Positions 43,252 to 53,200 of a DNA stretch of 64,000 bases are shown here, piece after piece. The notes below the pieces were generated by a model, which saw only the letters and a list, made by a program, of their open reading frames with translations, did not search any database and was not told the DNA's origin. Within the stretch, counting starts at the first letter, position 1, and every line of letters begins with the position of its first letter. The stretch covers positions 62,001 to 126,000 of the forward strand of contig JAVJRE010000007.1 in NCBI GenBank assembly GCA_040218575.1. Reading direction: 5' to 3'. A program made the position numbers and the translations under genes. The stretch is from Alphaproteobacteria bacterium. GTDB lineage: Bacteria; Pseudomonadota; Alphaproteobacteria; JAVJRE01.

Positions 43252-44988
43252 ATGCCCGACGATTTCACGCCCCGCCCCGTGGACAAGTCCCGTCTGCCCA
43301 GCCGTCACGTTTCGGTTGGCCCGGACAAGGCGCCGCACCGGTCTTACTACTACGCCATGGGCATGACGGAGGAGGAGATCAATCAGCCTTTCGTCGGCGT
43401 CGCTACATGCTGGAACGAAGCTGCCCCTTGCAACATTTCACTGTCGCGCCAGGCGCAGGCAGTCAAGAAAGGGGTCAAGGCGGCGCACGGTACGCCGCGC
43501 GAGTTCACGACCATTACGGTCACCGACGGCATCGCCATGGGCCACTCCGGCATGAAGTCGTCGCTGGTCAGCCGCGACCTGATCGCCGATTCGGTCGAGC
43601 TGACCATGCGCGGCCATTGCTATGACGCGCTGGTCGGGCTGGCCGGCTGCGACAAGTCGCTGCCAGGCATGATGATGGCCATGGTCCGCCTGAACGTACC
43701 GTCGGTCTTCATGTATGGCGGTTCCATTCTGCCCGGCCGCTATAAGGGGCGGGATATCACGGTGCAGGACATGTTCGAGGCGGTGGGCGCCCACTCCGCC
43801 GGCAAGATGGATTTAGCCGAACTGCACGCCCTGGAGTGCGTCGCCTGCCCGTCCGCCGGATCGTGTGGCGGCCAGTTCACGGCCAACACCATGGCCTGTG
43901 TCAGCGAGGCCATGGGCCTGGCGCTGTCCGGCTCGGCCGGGGCGCCGGCGCCTTATGAGAGCCGCGATGCCTATGGCGAGGCCAGCGGCGAAATGGTCAT
44001 GCGTTTGCTGCAGATGAACCTCCGGCCGCGTGACATCGTCACCCGCAAGGCGCTGGAGAACGCGGCCATGGTGGTGGCGGCGAGCGGCGGGTCGACCAAC
44101 GCGGCGCTGCATCTGCCGGCCATCGCCCACGAGGCGGGGATTGATTTCGATCTGTTCGATGTGGCGGAGATTTTCCGGCGCACACCCTATATTGCCGACC
44201 TCAAGCCCGGCGGCCGCTATGTGGCCAAGGACATGTATGAGATCGGTGGCGTACCGGTGCTGTTGAAGGCCCTCCTGGACGGCGGCTATCTGCATGGTGA
44301 CTGCATAACCGTCAGTGGGAAGACATTGGCAGAAAATCTTGAAAATGTTGAGTTTTCTGATGAACAGGATGTGATTCGGCCGGTGTCGAACCCGCTGTCG
44401 CCGACCGGTGGCGTTGTCGGTCTGAAAGGCAATCTGGCGCCGGAAGGAGCGATCGTGAAAGTGGCCGGCATGAAGGCTCTGAAGTTCAGCGGCACGGCCC
44501 GTTGCTTCGACAGCGAGGAAGAGGCCTTTGCCGCCGTGCAGCGCCGCGACTACCGGGAGGGCGAGGTGCTGGTCATTCGCTATGAAGGGCCCAAGGGCGG
44601 CCCCGGAATGCGCGAGATGCTGGCGACCACGGCGGCGATCTATGGTCAGGGCATGGGCGACAAGGTGGCGCTGATCACCGATGGACGTTTTTCCGGCGCC
44701 ACGCGCGGCTTCTGCATCGGCCATGTGGGGCCGGAAGCGGCGGTGGGCGGCCCCATTGGCCTGTTGCGCGACGGCGATGCCATCACCATCGACGCCGACG
44801 CCGGGACCATCGACGTGGCGCTGTCAGCGGCGGAACTGGCGGAGCGGCGCAAGGCATGGACGCCGCGCGCCACCGATTTCCAGTCCGGCGCCCTGTGGCG
44901 CTATGCCCAGACCGTCGGTCCGGCGCAGAAGGGGGCGGTGACCCATCCCGGCGCACAGGCGGAGACCCACGTCTACGCGGACCTGTGA
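43252..44988 (+). CDS. ilvD: Dihydroxy-acid dehydratase
   Basis: This 578-residue enzyme follows GGAGAA. Fe-S ligands are in [18 protein letters not shown] and [37 protein letters not shown] and [11 protein letters not shown] are near the C-terminus. It converts 2,3-dihydroxy acids to 2-keto acids in valine, leucine and isoleucine synthesis. It stands alone between valS and xthA. The preceding 207 bp hold no gene. Confidence 0.96.
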   Translation: MPDDFTPRPVDKSRLPSRHVSVGPDKAPHRSYYYAMGMTEEEINQPFVGVATCWNEAAPCNISLSRQAQAVKKGVKAAHGTPREFTTITVTDGIAMGHSGMKSSLVSRDLIADSVELTMRGHCYDALVGLAGCDKSLPGMMMAMVRLNVPSVFMYGGSILPGRYKGRDITVQDMFEAVGAHSAGKMDLAELHALECVACPSAGSCGGQFTANTMACVSEAMGLALSGSAGAPAPYESRDAYGEASGEMVMRLLQMNLRPRDIVTRKALENAAMVVAASGGSTNAALHLPAIAHEAGIDFDLFDVAEIFRRTPYIADLKPGGRYVAKDMYEIGGVPVLLKALLDGGYLHGDCITVSGKTLAENLENVEFSDEQDVIRPVSNPLSPTGGVVGLKGNLAPEGAIVKVAGMKALKFSGTARCFDSEEEAFAAVQRRDYREGEVLVIRYEGPKGGPGMREMLATTAAIYGQGMGDKVALITDGRFSGATRGFCIGHVGPEAAVGGPIGLLRDGDAITIDADAGTIDVALSAAELAERRKAWTPRATDFQSGALWRYAQTVGPAQKGAVTHPGAQAETHVYADL

Positions 44989-45086
44989 TCCGGGGATCTT
45001 TGAGTCCGGGGCCCGTGAACTAAGGCGCCTCTCAAGGCTGGGGGGCTGATTTGCCGGCCGTTATGGGTCGGGTCGCCCGGCGACGG

Positions 45087-45869
45087 CTAGTCGCTGAGGG
45101 TACACCACACCGGCGTGTGGTCGCTGGCCTTTTCCCGGCCGCGCGGCGCCCGGTCAATGTCGGCGCCGTCCAGACGGTCGGCCGCCGCCGGCGACAGCAG
45201 CAGATGGTCAATGCGGATGCCATTGTCCTTCTGCCAGGCGCCGCCCTGATAATCCCAGTAGCTGTAGGCGATGGTGTCCGGGTGGACGGCGCGATAGGCG
45301 TCGGTCAGGCCGTGGTGAAGCAGGGTGCGTAAGGCGGCCCGGCTTTCAGGGCGAAAAAGCGCATCATTCTGCCAGGCAGCCGGGTCATGGACGTCGCGCG
45401 ACTCGGGAATGACGTTGTAGTCGCCGCCCAGGACGAAAGTTTCTTCACCGGCCATCAGATGCCGCACATGGCCATCAAGGCGGGCCAGCCAGGCCAGCTT
45501 ATAGTCGAACTTTTCACCGGGCGCGGGATTGCCATTGGGCAGATAGATCGCCGCCACCCGCACGGCCGACGGCCCGTCGCCGATGACCGCCTCGGCATAG
45601 CGCGCCTGGAGGTCGTCCGTGTCGCCGGGCAGGGTGGAAAGACCCGGCGTCATGGGCAGGCGTGAGGCAATGGCCACGCCGTTATAGGATTTCTGACCGA
45701 CCACATGGAGGGCGTAGCCGCGGCTTTCAAAAGCATCGCGCGGAAAGGTCTCGGCAACCGTCTTGATTTCCTGCATCAGCAGGACATCAGGGCCGGCCTC
45801 GTCAATCCATTCAACCACCCGCTCTATGCGGGCGCGCAGGGAATTGACGTTCCAGGTGGCGATCTTCAT
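45087..45869 (-). CDS. xthA: Exodeoxyribonuclease III
   Basis: ATG 45869 (MKIATWNVNSLRARIERVVEW) gives 260 residues. EEP-nuclease motifs are LLMQEIKT (catalytic Glu), VAAIYLPNGNP, LGGDYNVIPE and the C-terminal GIRIDHLLLS and SDHTPV. It is an AP endonuclease and 3'-5' exonuclease for base-excision repair. It lies 43 bp after the ErpA-type gene on the same strand. Confidence 0.95.
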   Translation of the reverse strand: MKIATWNVNSLRARIERVVEWIDEAGPDVLLMQEIKTVAETFPRDAFESRGYALHVVGQKSYNGVAIASRLPMTPGLSTLPGDTDDLQARYAEAVIGDGPSAVRVAAIYLPNGNPAPGEKFDYKLAWLARLDGHVRHLMAGEETFVLGGDYNVIPESRDVHDPAAWQNDALFRPESRAALRTLLHHGLTDAYRAVHPDTIAYSYWDYQGGAWQKDNGIRIDHLLLSPAAADRLDGADIDRAPRGREKASDHTPVWCTLSD

Positions 45870-45912
45870 AGGTCGCAGGGACTCCGCCGCCAGGTGCGGG
45901 CTGGTCCCGAAC

Positions 45913-46302
45913 TCAGCCGATGGCAAAGGACGTGCCGCAGCCGCACGATGACTTGGCCTGGGGATTACGAATCTGGAAGGCGGCGCCGATCAGGTCGTCG
46001 ACGAAATCCACTTCCGAGCCGGCGAGAATATCCAGCGACATGGCATCCACCAGGACAACCGCGCCGTCGCGTTCGAAACGCACATCATCGTCCGCGACCT
46101 GGGACTCAAGCGAGAAATCATAGCGAAAGCCGGAACAGCCGCCGCCGTTGACGGCGATGCGCAGCATGGACGGACCGGATTCCGCCTCGACAATTTGTCG
46201 GATGCGTCGGGCCGCCGAGGCGGTGACCACGATCGCCGGCGCCGCGGCCGGGGTATCGCCAGGTGAAGCGGCGGCCGGGTGGTCGTGTTGAGTCTGGCTC
46301 AT
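45913..46302 (-). CDS. erpA: A-type iron-sulfur carrier, ErpA/IscA family
   Basis: ATG 46302 gives 129 residues. A disordered Ala/Pro-rich N-terminus of about 23 residues precedes the HesB/IscA domain: VTASAARRIRQIVE, GGGCSGFRYDF with C56, and the C-terminal SSCGCGTSF with C120 and C122. It delivers Fe-S clusters to apoproteins. It diverges from the dgt gene across about 105 bp and precedes xthA on the same strand. Confidence 0.93.
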   Translation of the reverse strand: MSQTQHDHPAAASPGDTPAAAPAIVVTASAARRIRQIVEAESGPSMLRIAVNGGGCSGFRYDFSLESQVADDDVRFERDGAVVLVDAMSLDILAGSEVDFVDDLIGAAFQIRNPQAKSSCGCGTSFAIG

Positions 46303-46407
46303 GGGGCAATCCGGTAGGAAAACGGCGTTGGATGCTATGTAGGCGGTCCGGCAGTCCGGGTCAAACGCGCATTGAAAGCGGGCCGGCATAGATATAGCGT
46401 CCGGTCC

Positions 46408-47637
46408 ATGCCGCCGCCCCAAGATGCGCCAACGCCCGATGATCGCTCCGCGCTTCTGGCGCCTTATGCGTGCCGCCCGCAGCACAGCCGCGGGCGGCTG
46501 TATGCCGAGGCGGAGAGCCCCGGCCGGTCGGCCTTCCAGCGTGATCGTGACCGTGTGGTCCACTCCACCGCCTTTCGCCGGCTTCAATACAAGACCCAGG
46601 TGTTTGTCTTTCACGAGGGTGACCATTACCGCACCCGCCTGACCCATTCGCTGGAGGTGGCGCAGATCGCCCGTTCCGTCGCCCGTCGCCTGGGCGGTCA
46701 TGAGGATCTGGCCGAGGCCCTGGCGCTGGCCCATGATCTTGGCCATACGCCATTCGGCCATGCCGGCGAGAGCGCGCTGAACGAAGCCATGGCCGACCAT
46801 GGCGGGTTCGATCACAACGGCCAGACCCTGCGTATCCTGACGCTGCTGGAGCGGCGCTATGCGGCGTTCGACGGCCTCAATCTGACCTGGGAAACCCTGG
46901 AAGGGGTGGTCAAGCACAACGGCCCGCTGATCGACCGGGCCGGTGGCGATACGTCCGGGCTGGCCTATGCCATCGCGGCCTACGCCGCCCGGCATGACCT
47001 GCAACTGCATACGCATGCGGGCCTGGAGGCGCAGATCGCCGCTCTCGCCGACGATATAGCCTACAACAATCACGATCTGGACGATGGCCTGCGGGCCGGC
47101 CTGTTCAGCGTTGCCGACCTGGCGGAGCTGCCGCTGGCGGATGCGGCGGTGGCGGAGGTGGTGGAGCGCTATCCCGATCTGGAGGCAGGCCGTCTGGTTC
47201 ATGAGACGGTGCGCCGGCTGATCAACCGCATGGTGGCCGACATGATCGACGAATCCCGTCGCCGGCTGCAGGAGCTTGCCCCCCAGTCGCCTGATGCCAT
47301 TCGGCAGGCGGCGAGGCCGGTGGTGGCGTTTTCAGGTGAGATGACGGACGCAGTGCAGTCGGTCCGCCGCTTCCTGTTCGCCCGGATGTATCGTCATCCG
47401 GTGGTCACCGAGCGCACGGACGTGGCGCGGCAGGTGGTTCGCGATCTGTTTGAGGCCCTTAACAGCGACCCGACCCGCTTGCCAAACGAATGGGCAGCCC
47501 TTACCGATGGCGCCGCCAGCACGGAGCAGGCGCGGCTGGTCGCCGACTATATCGCCGGCATGACTGACCGCTTTGCCTTCCGCGAGCACGAACGCTTTTT
47601 CCCCGACCGCCGGCCGGCTGGCCGGTGGGACGCCTGA
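46408..47637 (+). CDS. dgt: Deoxyguanosinetriphosphate triphosphohydrolase-like protein
   Basis: ATG 46408 gives 409 residues; a TTG at 46372 is the only earlier start. HD-domain residues are in [36 protein letters not shown] and [45 protein letters not shown] is the typical entry. It should hydrolyse dNTPs to deoxynucleosides and triphosphate. The argS start follows its stop by 14 bp. Confidence 0.93.
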   Translation: MPPPQDAPTPDDRSALLAPYACRPQHSRGRLYAEAESPGRSAFQRDRDRVVHSTAFRRLQYKTQVFVFHEGDHYRTRLTHSLEVAQIARSVARRLGGHEDLAEALALAHDLGHTPFGHAGESALNEAMADHGGFDHNGQTLRILTLLERRYAAFDGLNLTWETLEGVVKHNGPLIDRAGGDTSGLAYAIAAYAARHDLQLHTHAGLEAQIAALADDIAYNNHDLDDGLRAGLFSVADLAELPLADAAVAEVVERYPDLEAGRLVHETVRRLINRMVADMIDESRRRLQELAPQSPDAIRQAARPVVAFSGEMTDAVQSVRRFLFARMYRHPVVTERTDVARQVVRDLFEALNSDPTRLPNEWAALTDGAASTEQARLVADYIAGMTDRFAFREHERFFPDRRPAGRWDA

Positions 47638-47651
47638 GCCAGCCCGACGCC

Positions 47652-49454
47652 ATGGACCCCTTTCATCATTTGCGGCGCCAGTTGAACCAGGTGATTGCCT
47701 CGCTGGTGGCGGCCGGCCGCCTGCCGGACGGCCTGGACCTGGCGCGGGTGACTGTCGAGCCGCCGCGGGAGGCCGGCCACGGCGACATGGCTACCAATGC
47801 AGCCATGATTCTGGCCAGGCCGGCGGCCATGGCGCCGCGCGAAATTGCCAACATGCTGTGTGAAGGACTGCAGGCGTTGCCGGAGGTGGCGGCGGCCGTG
47901 GTGGCCGGGCCGGGCTTCGTCAACGTGCGGCTGCGCGACTCGTTCTGGCTGAGCCAGGTGGCCGACATCCTGCAGGCGGGCCGCACCTATGGCCGGTCCA
48001 CCACCGGCCAGGGGCAGACGGTCAATGTGGAGTATGTCTCGGTCAATCCGACCGGGCCGCTGCACATCGGACACGCCCGCGTCTCGCTGGTCGGCGATGT
48101 GCTGGCCTCGCTGCTGGAGGCCACCGGCTACAGGGTGACCCGGGAATACTACGTCAACGATGCCGGGGCGCAGGTTGATGCACTGGCGTGGGCGACGTAC
48201 TGGCGCTATCTGGAGGCGCTTGGCGCGCCGATGGACGCGGCGGCCTTTGGCGCCCTGACGCCCACCGGCCAGCTTGAGTATCAGGGCGACTATCTGGTGC
48301 CGGCGGGACAGGCCCTGGCGGCAGAACACGGCGACAGCCTGGCTGACAATAGGGGCGGCAGCCCAGGGCCGGCCGGCGCCGGCGTGTGGCTGGCGACGGT
48401 ACGACCGTTTGCGGTGGCCGCCATGATGGATCTGATCCGCCGCGACCTGGACGAGCTGGGCGTGCGCCATGAGGTGTTTACGTCGGAGCGGGCCATTGTC
48501 GAGGCCGGCAAGGTGGAGGCCGCCTGTGCCCGGCTCGAGGCCAAAGGCTTGATCTATCGGGGCGTGCTGGAGCCGCCCAAGGGCCAGGTGCCGGACGACT
48601 GGGAGGCGCGCGAGCAGACCCTGTTCCGCGCTACCCGCTTCGGCGACGACGTGGACCGGCCGCTGCGCAAGTCCGATGGCGGCTGGACCTATTTCGCACC
48701 GGACATCGCCTATCACCTGGACAAGGTGGAGCGCGGGGCGACAAGCCTGATCGACGTCTGGGGGGCGGATCATGGCGGCTATGTCAAACGTATGCAGGCG
48801 GCCGTCGCGGCGCTGACCGACGGTGCGGTGACGCTGGACATCAAGCTGTGCCAGCTGGTCCGCCTGCTGGACGGTGGCGAGCCCATGCGCATGAGCAAGC
48901 GGGCCGGCAATTTCGTCACCCTGCGCGATCTGGTGGAGGAGGTGGGGCGCGATTCGGTGCGCTTCATGATGCTGACCCGTCGCAATGACGCGCCGCTGGA
49001 CTTTGATCTGCAGAAGGTCAAGGAGCAGTCGCGCGACAATCCGGTGTTCTATGTGCAATACGCCCACGCCCGCGCCTCGTCGGTGCTGCGCCACGCCGCC
49101 AGCGAGATGACGGCGATAGACCTGTCGCCGGCGGCGCTGGCGGCGGCCGACCTGACACCGCTGACCGACCCGGCGGAGCTTGACCTGATCCGCCAGATGG
49201 CCGGCTGGCCGCGCACCCTGGAAGGAGCGGCGGAGGCGCACGAGCCGCATCGCGTGCCCTATTATCTGTATGATCTTGCCAGCGGCTTCCATGTTCTGTG
49301 GAACAAGGGGCGGGATGATGCGGGACTTAGATTCTTATTGCCGGACGATGTGCCGGCGACCCGGGCGCGGCTGGCCCTGGTCAGCGCCCTCAGGCTGGTG
49401 ATCGCGGCCGGTCTTGAGGTGATGGGAGTGACCGCGGCGGAGGAGATGCGCTGA
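47652..49454 (+). CDS. argS: Arginine--tRNA ligase
   Basis: ATG 47652 gives 600 residues; a GTG at 47625 would overlap dgt. Class I motifs are [14 protein letters not shown] and, at the KMSKS site, [13 protein letters not shown]. The N-terminal Arg-tRNA-synthetase domain and C-terminal DALR anticodon domain ([16 protein letters not shown], then a helical end) are present. It charges tRNA-Arg. The stop overlaps the start of the SPOR gene as TGATG. Confidence 0.95.
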   Translation: MDPFHHLRRQLNQVIASLVAAGRLPDGLDLARVTVEPPREAGHGDMATNAAMILARPAAMAPREIANMLCEGLQALPEVAAAVVAGPGFVNVRLRDSFWLSQVADILQAGRTYGRSTTGQGQTVNVEYVSVNPTGPLHIGHARVSLVGDVLASLLEATGYRVTREYYVNDAGAQVDALAWATYWRYLEALGAPMDAAAFGALTPTGQLEYQGDYLVPAGQALAAEHGDSLADNRGGSPGPAGAGVWLATVRPFAVAAMMDLIRRDLDELGVRHEVFTSERAIVEAGKVEAACARLEAKGLIYRGVLEPPKGQVPDDWEAREQTLFRATRFGDDVDRPLRKSDGGWTYFAPDIAYHLDKVERGATSLIDVWGADHGGYVKRMQAAVAALTDGAVTLDIKLCQLVRLLDGGEPMRMSKRAGNFVTLRDLVEEVGRDSVRFMMLTRRNDAPLDFDLQKVKEQSRDNPVFYVQYAHARASSVLRHAASEMTAIDLSPAALAAADLTPLTDPAELDLIRQMAGWPRTLEGAAEAHEPHRVPYYLYDLASGFHVLWNKGRDDAGLRFLLPDDVPATRARLALVSALRLVIAAGLEVMGVTAAEEMR

Positions 49455-50350
49455 TGGCGCTGGATGATGATCGACACGACAGGCGGGATGACGAGAGTGG
49501 CGAGCGTCGCCGTCTGTTTACCTGGGCAATCGCCGCCGTTCTGGTCGCCGCGTTCGGCGGGCTGGTGTGGTACGCCTATGGCCTGGTGAGCGGCGGCGCG
49601 GATGATGGCGCGCCGCCGATGATCACGGCCGACGAAACGCCGGAAAAGGTGCGCCCGGCGGACCCTGGCGGGCTGGATATCGCCAATCAGGATTCCACCG
49701 TGTTTGAGCGGATTGACCCGGAAAGCGGGGAGAGCAGCGTCGAGCAATTATTGCCGCCGCCAGCCGAAGCGCTGCCCCAGCCGGCGGCGGCCGGCGAGGA
49801 TGGGGAGGGCGGGCCGGAAGTGCCTGACCTACCCACGGCGGAGCAGGTCGCCGAGGGTGCGTTGCTGCCGCCGGCCAGTGCGGCGGCGGACGCGGAAACC
49901 GAAGCGGTGCTTGCCGATATTGCCGAGGCAGCCGAGGCTGTGGACACGGCCGGGCAAACCGGCGGTGCAAGTAACGCGGCCACCGTCACGGCGGCGGAAA
50001 GCGGCGCCGCGACAGCGACCGAGACAGCGACCGGGACGGCGGCGGCGAGCGCCTCCGCGACGGCCATCGGCACCGTGAATACGGGCACGGCAAATGGCGC
50101 CGGGGCCTGGCGCATTCAACTGGCCGCGGTGCGCGAGGAGGATCGCGCGCGCGACGAATGGCAGCGGATGCAGGGCAAATATCCGGCCGTGCTGGGTAGC
50201 CTGACCCTGCACCTGGAGCGCGCCGACCTTGGTTCGCGGGGCGTCTTCTGGCGCATCCGGGCGGGCGACTGGGCCGACAAGGCGGCGGCGGAACAGGCCT
50301 GCGAAGCCCTGGCGGCGCAGAATCAGGCCTGTCTCGTGATCAGCCGCTAG
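49454..50350 (+). CDS. SPOR domain-containing membrane protein
   Basis: This 298-residue protein has one membrane helix (residues about 22-44), a long Ala/Glu/Pro/Thr-rich periplasmic linker and a C-terminal SPOR domain of about 80 residues (AWRIQLAAVREEDRARDEW, ADLGSRGVFWRIRAGDW, ACEALAAQNQACLVIS). SPOR domains bind denuded peptidoglycan at the septum. Its place between argS and nagZ is, from memory, conserved in alphaproteobacteria, where it is linked to cell division. Confidence 0.88.
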   Translation: MALDDDRHDRRDDESGERRRLFTWAIAAVLVAAFGGLVWYAYGLVSGGADDGAPPMITADETPEKVRPADPGGLDIANQDSTVFERIDPESGESSVEQLLPPPAEALPQPAAAGEDGEGGPEVPDLPTAEQVAEGALLPPASAAADAETEAVLADIAEAAEAVDTAGQTGGASNAATVTAAESGAATATETATGTAAASASATAIGTVNTGTANGAGAWRIQLAAVREEDRARDEWQRMQGKYPAVLGSLTLHLERADLGSRGVFWRIRAGDWADKAAAEQACEALAAQNQACLVISR

Positions 50351-50358
50351 ATCCTGGT

Positions 50359-51411
50359 ATGGCGGTCAGCGGTGATCGTGCGCCGGTCATCTTCTCGTGC
50401 GAAGGCGAACGACTGACGGCGGAGGAAAGGGCGTTCTTCACCGGATTGCGGCCGGCCGGGTTCATTCTGATGGGACGCAATTGTCGCGGGCCCGAGCAGA
50501 TTAGGGACCTGATTGGCGAGCTGCGTGATTGCGTCGGCGACAGGTTGACGCCGGTCCTGGTCGATCAGGAAGGCGGTCCGGTGCAGCGGCTGCGGCCGCC
50601 GGCATGGGCGGACCTGCCGTCCCCGGCCGATCTTGGCGATCTGTATGAGGCCGATCCGGGCAACGGGCTGACGGCAGCCAGGCTGCACGGCCGGATCATC
50701 GCTGGCCAGCTTGCGCCGTTGGGGTTCACCGTGGATTGCGCGCCGACCCTGGACGTGCGGCAGGCGCAAACCCACCACTTTCTGGTGCGGCGGGTATTCG
50801 GTAATACGGCCAATTCGGTCATGGCCCTGAGTCGGGCCTGGCGTGAGGGGCTGGAGGACGGCGGGGTTTCGCCGGCGATAAAGCACGCGCCGGGACATGG
50901 CCGGGCAACTGCCGACAGCCATGAGGCGTTGCCGGAGGTGGCGGATAGCGATGACCGGCTGGCGATTGATCTGGCGCCTTTTGCCGCTCATCAGGATGCG
51001 CCTTGGGTGCTGACCGCACATATCCGCTATCCGGCGTGGGACACGCGCGAGCCGGCAACATTCTCTACCGCCGTCATCGGCGGCATCCTGCGCCGCCGGC
51101 TGGGCCTGCGGGGCGTGGTGGTGAGCGATGACCTGAATATGAACGCGCTTGGCGGCAGCCTGGCGGAGCGAGCGCAGCGGGCCCTGGCGGCCGGTTGTGA
51201 CCTTGCCCTTCACTGCAAGGGCGATCTGGCGGAAATGAGCGAAATCGCGATGGCGCTGCCGACCATGAGTGCGGCGTCGGCCAGGCGTCTGACGGCGGCG
51301 CGGGATTATCAGGCGCGGCTGACCGTGGCACGACGAGCGGAAGAAGCGGCGGCGCCGGCTGAACGGCTGGCCGCCCTATGGCGGTTGATGGGCCGCGATG
51401 CCGCCCAATGA
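50359..51411 (+). CDS. nagZ: Beta-N-acetylhexosaminidase
   Basis: This 350-residue family GH3 enzyme starts 8 bp after the SPOR gene. Substrate and catalytic motifs are KHAPGHGRATADSHEALPEV (DSH catalytic His dyad) and VVVSDDLNMNAL (nucleophile Asp). LVDQEGGPVQRL is typical. KHAPGHG shows Ala where most NagZ have Phe or Ile. It cleaves GlcNAc from anhydro-muropeptides in cell-wall recycling in the cytoplasm. Confidence 0.94.
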   Translation: MAVSGDRAPVIFSCEGERLTAEERAFFTGLRPAGFILMGRNCRGPEQIRDLIGELRDCVGDRLTPVLVDQEGGPVQRLRPPAWADLPSPADLGDLYEADPGNGLTAARLHGRIIAGQLAPLGFTVDCAPTLDVRQAQTHHFLVRRVFGNTANSVMALSRAWREGLEDGGVSPAIKHAPGHGRATADSHEALPEVADSDDRLAIDLAPFAAHQDAPWVLTAHIRYPAWDTREPATFSTAVIGGILRRRLGLRGVVVSDDLNMNALGGSLAERAQRALAAGCDLALHCKGDLAEMSEIAMALPTMSAASARRLTAARDYQARLTVARRAEEAAAPAERLAALWRLMGRDAAQ

Positions 51412-51529
51412 CTGGTTTCTTCGCCACACCCGTGCCGCTAAGGTGGGGCCGGCGGTCAGCCTTCGGGCTGGAATGGCCGCACCGCGCAGACGGACCACGG
51501 GCAGACAGCTACGGGGGCAGGCCGGGGCC

Positions 51530-52414
51530 ATGACAGGCGACGACACGGCAAACGACAACCCAGAGGCGGCGGCCGGCGGCGCCACGCCGCCGCAGTTGCG
51601 CGTGGTCGGCGAGGGTGAAACGGCGGCCGGCGGACGGTCGGCCGGCTTTGCGGAAGATGACCCGGCGGCCGTGGACGGCGGCGATCTGGTGCTGCTGCTG
51701 GACGGCTATGAGGGGCCTATCGATGTGCTGCTGGCCCTGGCCCGCGAACAGAAGGTGGATTTGGTTCAGATTTCGATCCTGGACCTGGCCGAGCAGTATC
51801 TGAAGTTTGTGGAGATCGCCCGCCACCACCGGCTGGAGCTGGCGGCGGACTATCTGGTGATGGCCGCGTGGCTGGCTTATCTCAAGTCCCGCCTGCTGTT
51901 GCCGGTGGAGGACGAGGAGGACGGGCCGAGCGGTGAAGAACTGGCCGCCGCCCTGACCTTCCGTCTGCGTCAGCTTGAAGCCATGCAGGAAGCCGGGCAA
52001 AAGCTGTTGGCGCTGCCACGTCTGGGGCGCGACGTTTTTCGACGGGGCCAGCCGGAAGGCATCCGCGTCATCAACCACCCGGTGTTTCAGCTAAGCCTCT
52101 ATGACCTGCTGCGCGCCTATGGCAACCAGATGCGGCGGCGCGACCCCGGCATCATGCACTTCGACGCGGGCGATCTGACCAGCATGGACGAAGCGATCCA
52201 GCGGTTGAGCCGCGTCCTGCCGGGGCTGGCCGACTGGACCAGCCTGTCGAGCCTGATTGCCGGCGCCGGCGGCGCCAGCCCGCTGGGGGTGCGCTCCGTC
52301 ATGGCCTCCAGTTTCGCCGCCAGCCTGGAAATGGTGCGCAGCGGCCGGGCTGAAATCCGCCAGGACCGTCAGTTCGGCGATATCTTCTTGCGCGCGCGTA
52401 ATCAGTCGGCCTGA
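51530..52414 (+). CDS. scpA: Segregation and condensation protein A
   Basis: ATG 51530 behind a G-rich site gives 294 residues; an ATG at 51398 would add 44 residues that look non-coding. Residues 50 onward are ScpA: LLLDGYEGPIDVLLALAREQKVDL, ADYLVMAAWLAYLKSRLLLP, then the C-terminal winged helix FAASLEMVRSGRAEIRQDRQFGDIFLR. ScpA is the kleisin that bridges SMC heads in chromosome condensation. The scpB start lies 22 bp on. Confidence 0.93.
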   Translation: MTGDDTANDNPEAAAGGATPPQLRVVGEGETAAGGRSAGFAEDDPAAVDGGDLVLLLDGYEGPIDVLLALAREQKVDLVQISILDLAEQYLKFVEIARHHRLELAADYLVMAAWLAYLKSRLLLPVEDEEDGPSGEELAAALTFRLRQLEAMQEAGQKLLALPRLGRDVFRRGQPEGIRVINHPVFQLSLYDLLRAYGNQMRRRDPGIMHFDAGDLTSMDEAIQRLSRVLPGLADWTSLSSLIAGAGGASPLGVRSVMASSFAASLEMVRSGRAEIRQDRQFGDIFLRARNQSA

Positions 52415-52436
52415 CCGGAGCGGGGATTTTGAAACC

Positions 52437-53144
52437 ATGACGACTTCAGTTGACCCGCTGCGCCTCGCCGAGGCCGTCCTGTTCGCGGCCGAGGAACCGC
52501 TGGACGAGGCGACGTTGCAGGCCCGGCTGCCGGACGGCACCGATCTGTCGCAGGTCCTGGCTGATCTGGCGGCGCGCTATGCCGGCGCCGGGGTCAATCT
52601 GGTCAAGGTCGGCGGCCGCTGGACCTTTCGCACGGCGGCGGATCTGGCGCCCTATCTGGAAGTGGAAAAGACGGTCAGCCGGCGGCTGTCCCGGGCCGCG
52701 GTGGAGGCGCTGGCCACGCTGGCCTACCACCAGCCGGTCACCCGGGCTGAAATCGAGGAAATCCGGGGCGTTGCCCTTAGCCGGGGAACGCTGGACATCC
52801 TGCTGGAGACCGGCTGGATCAAACCCGGCCGCCGCCGCCGCACGCCGGGGCGGCCAGTAACCTGGCTGACCACCCCCGCATTTCTGGAACATTTCGGCCT
52901 GGAGTCCATCGACGACCTGCCGGGCATGGAAGACCTCAAGGCCACCGGCCTGCTGGCGCGCCAGGTGCCCATGGGCCCGGAGGTCGGCGGCGGCGACGCA
53001 GCCGACGAGCTTGCCGAGCCGGCCGAGGATGATGAAGACGGTAGCGAGGGGCCCGGCGGCGACCCCTTCGACGACGCACTGATGGATGACGGGGAGGAGA
53101 GCGAAGGCGACGCGACGCCGCTCACTTCCGTTCGTGAACGATAA
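52437..53144 (+). CDS. scpB: Segregation and condensation protein B
   Basis: ATG 52437 gives 235 residues. Two winged-helix domains show LRLAEAVLFAAEEPLDEATL, then RLSRAAVEALATLAYHQPVTRAEIEEIRGV and TLDILLETGWIKPGRRRRTPGRPVTW. A strongly acidic tail of about 40 residues follows. It works with ScpA and SMC. No gene for SMC is here. The 56 bp after its stop are the AT-richest in the area. Confidence 0.93.
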   Translation: MTTSVDPLRLAEAVLFAAEEPLDEATLQARLPDGTDLSQVLADLAARYAGAGVNLVKVGGRWTFRTAADLAPYLEVEKTVSRRLSRAAVEALATLAYHQPVTRAEIEEIRGVALSRGTLDILLETGWIKPGRRRRTPGRPVTWLTTPAFLEHFGLESIDDLPGMEDLKATGLLARQVPMGPEVGGGDAADELAEPAEDDEDGSEGPGGDPFDDALMDDGEESEGDATPLTSVRER

Positions 53145-53200
53145 GCTTTCAAGGTTAAAAATCAGACTCTTGTCACATATATCTATACTGATATTTCAGA
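53145..53200 (+). promoter_or_regulatory. AT-rich promoter/operator candidate upstream of orphan ABC ATPase
   Basis: This 56-bp gap is unusually AT-rich for the region. It includes TTGTCA at 53170-53175 and a perfect inverted repeat ATATC-N6-GATAT at 53179-53194. No Shine-Dalgarno site precedes the ATG at 53201. I infer a promoter and perhaps a repressor site (for example iron-dependent), but the spacing of the -35 and -10-like elements is not canonical. Confidence 0.4.

Noticed and set aside
46303-47202. Long N-terminal extension of the ErpA-type frame (ORF to 47202).
   Set aside because: The extension is antisense to dgt, which has intact HD motifs. The ATG at 46302 gives a normal A-type carrier.
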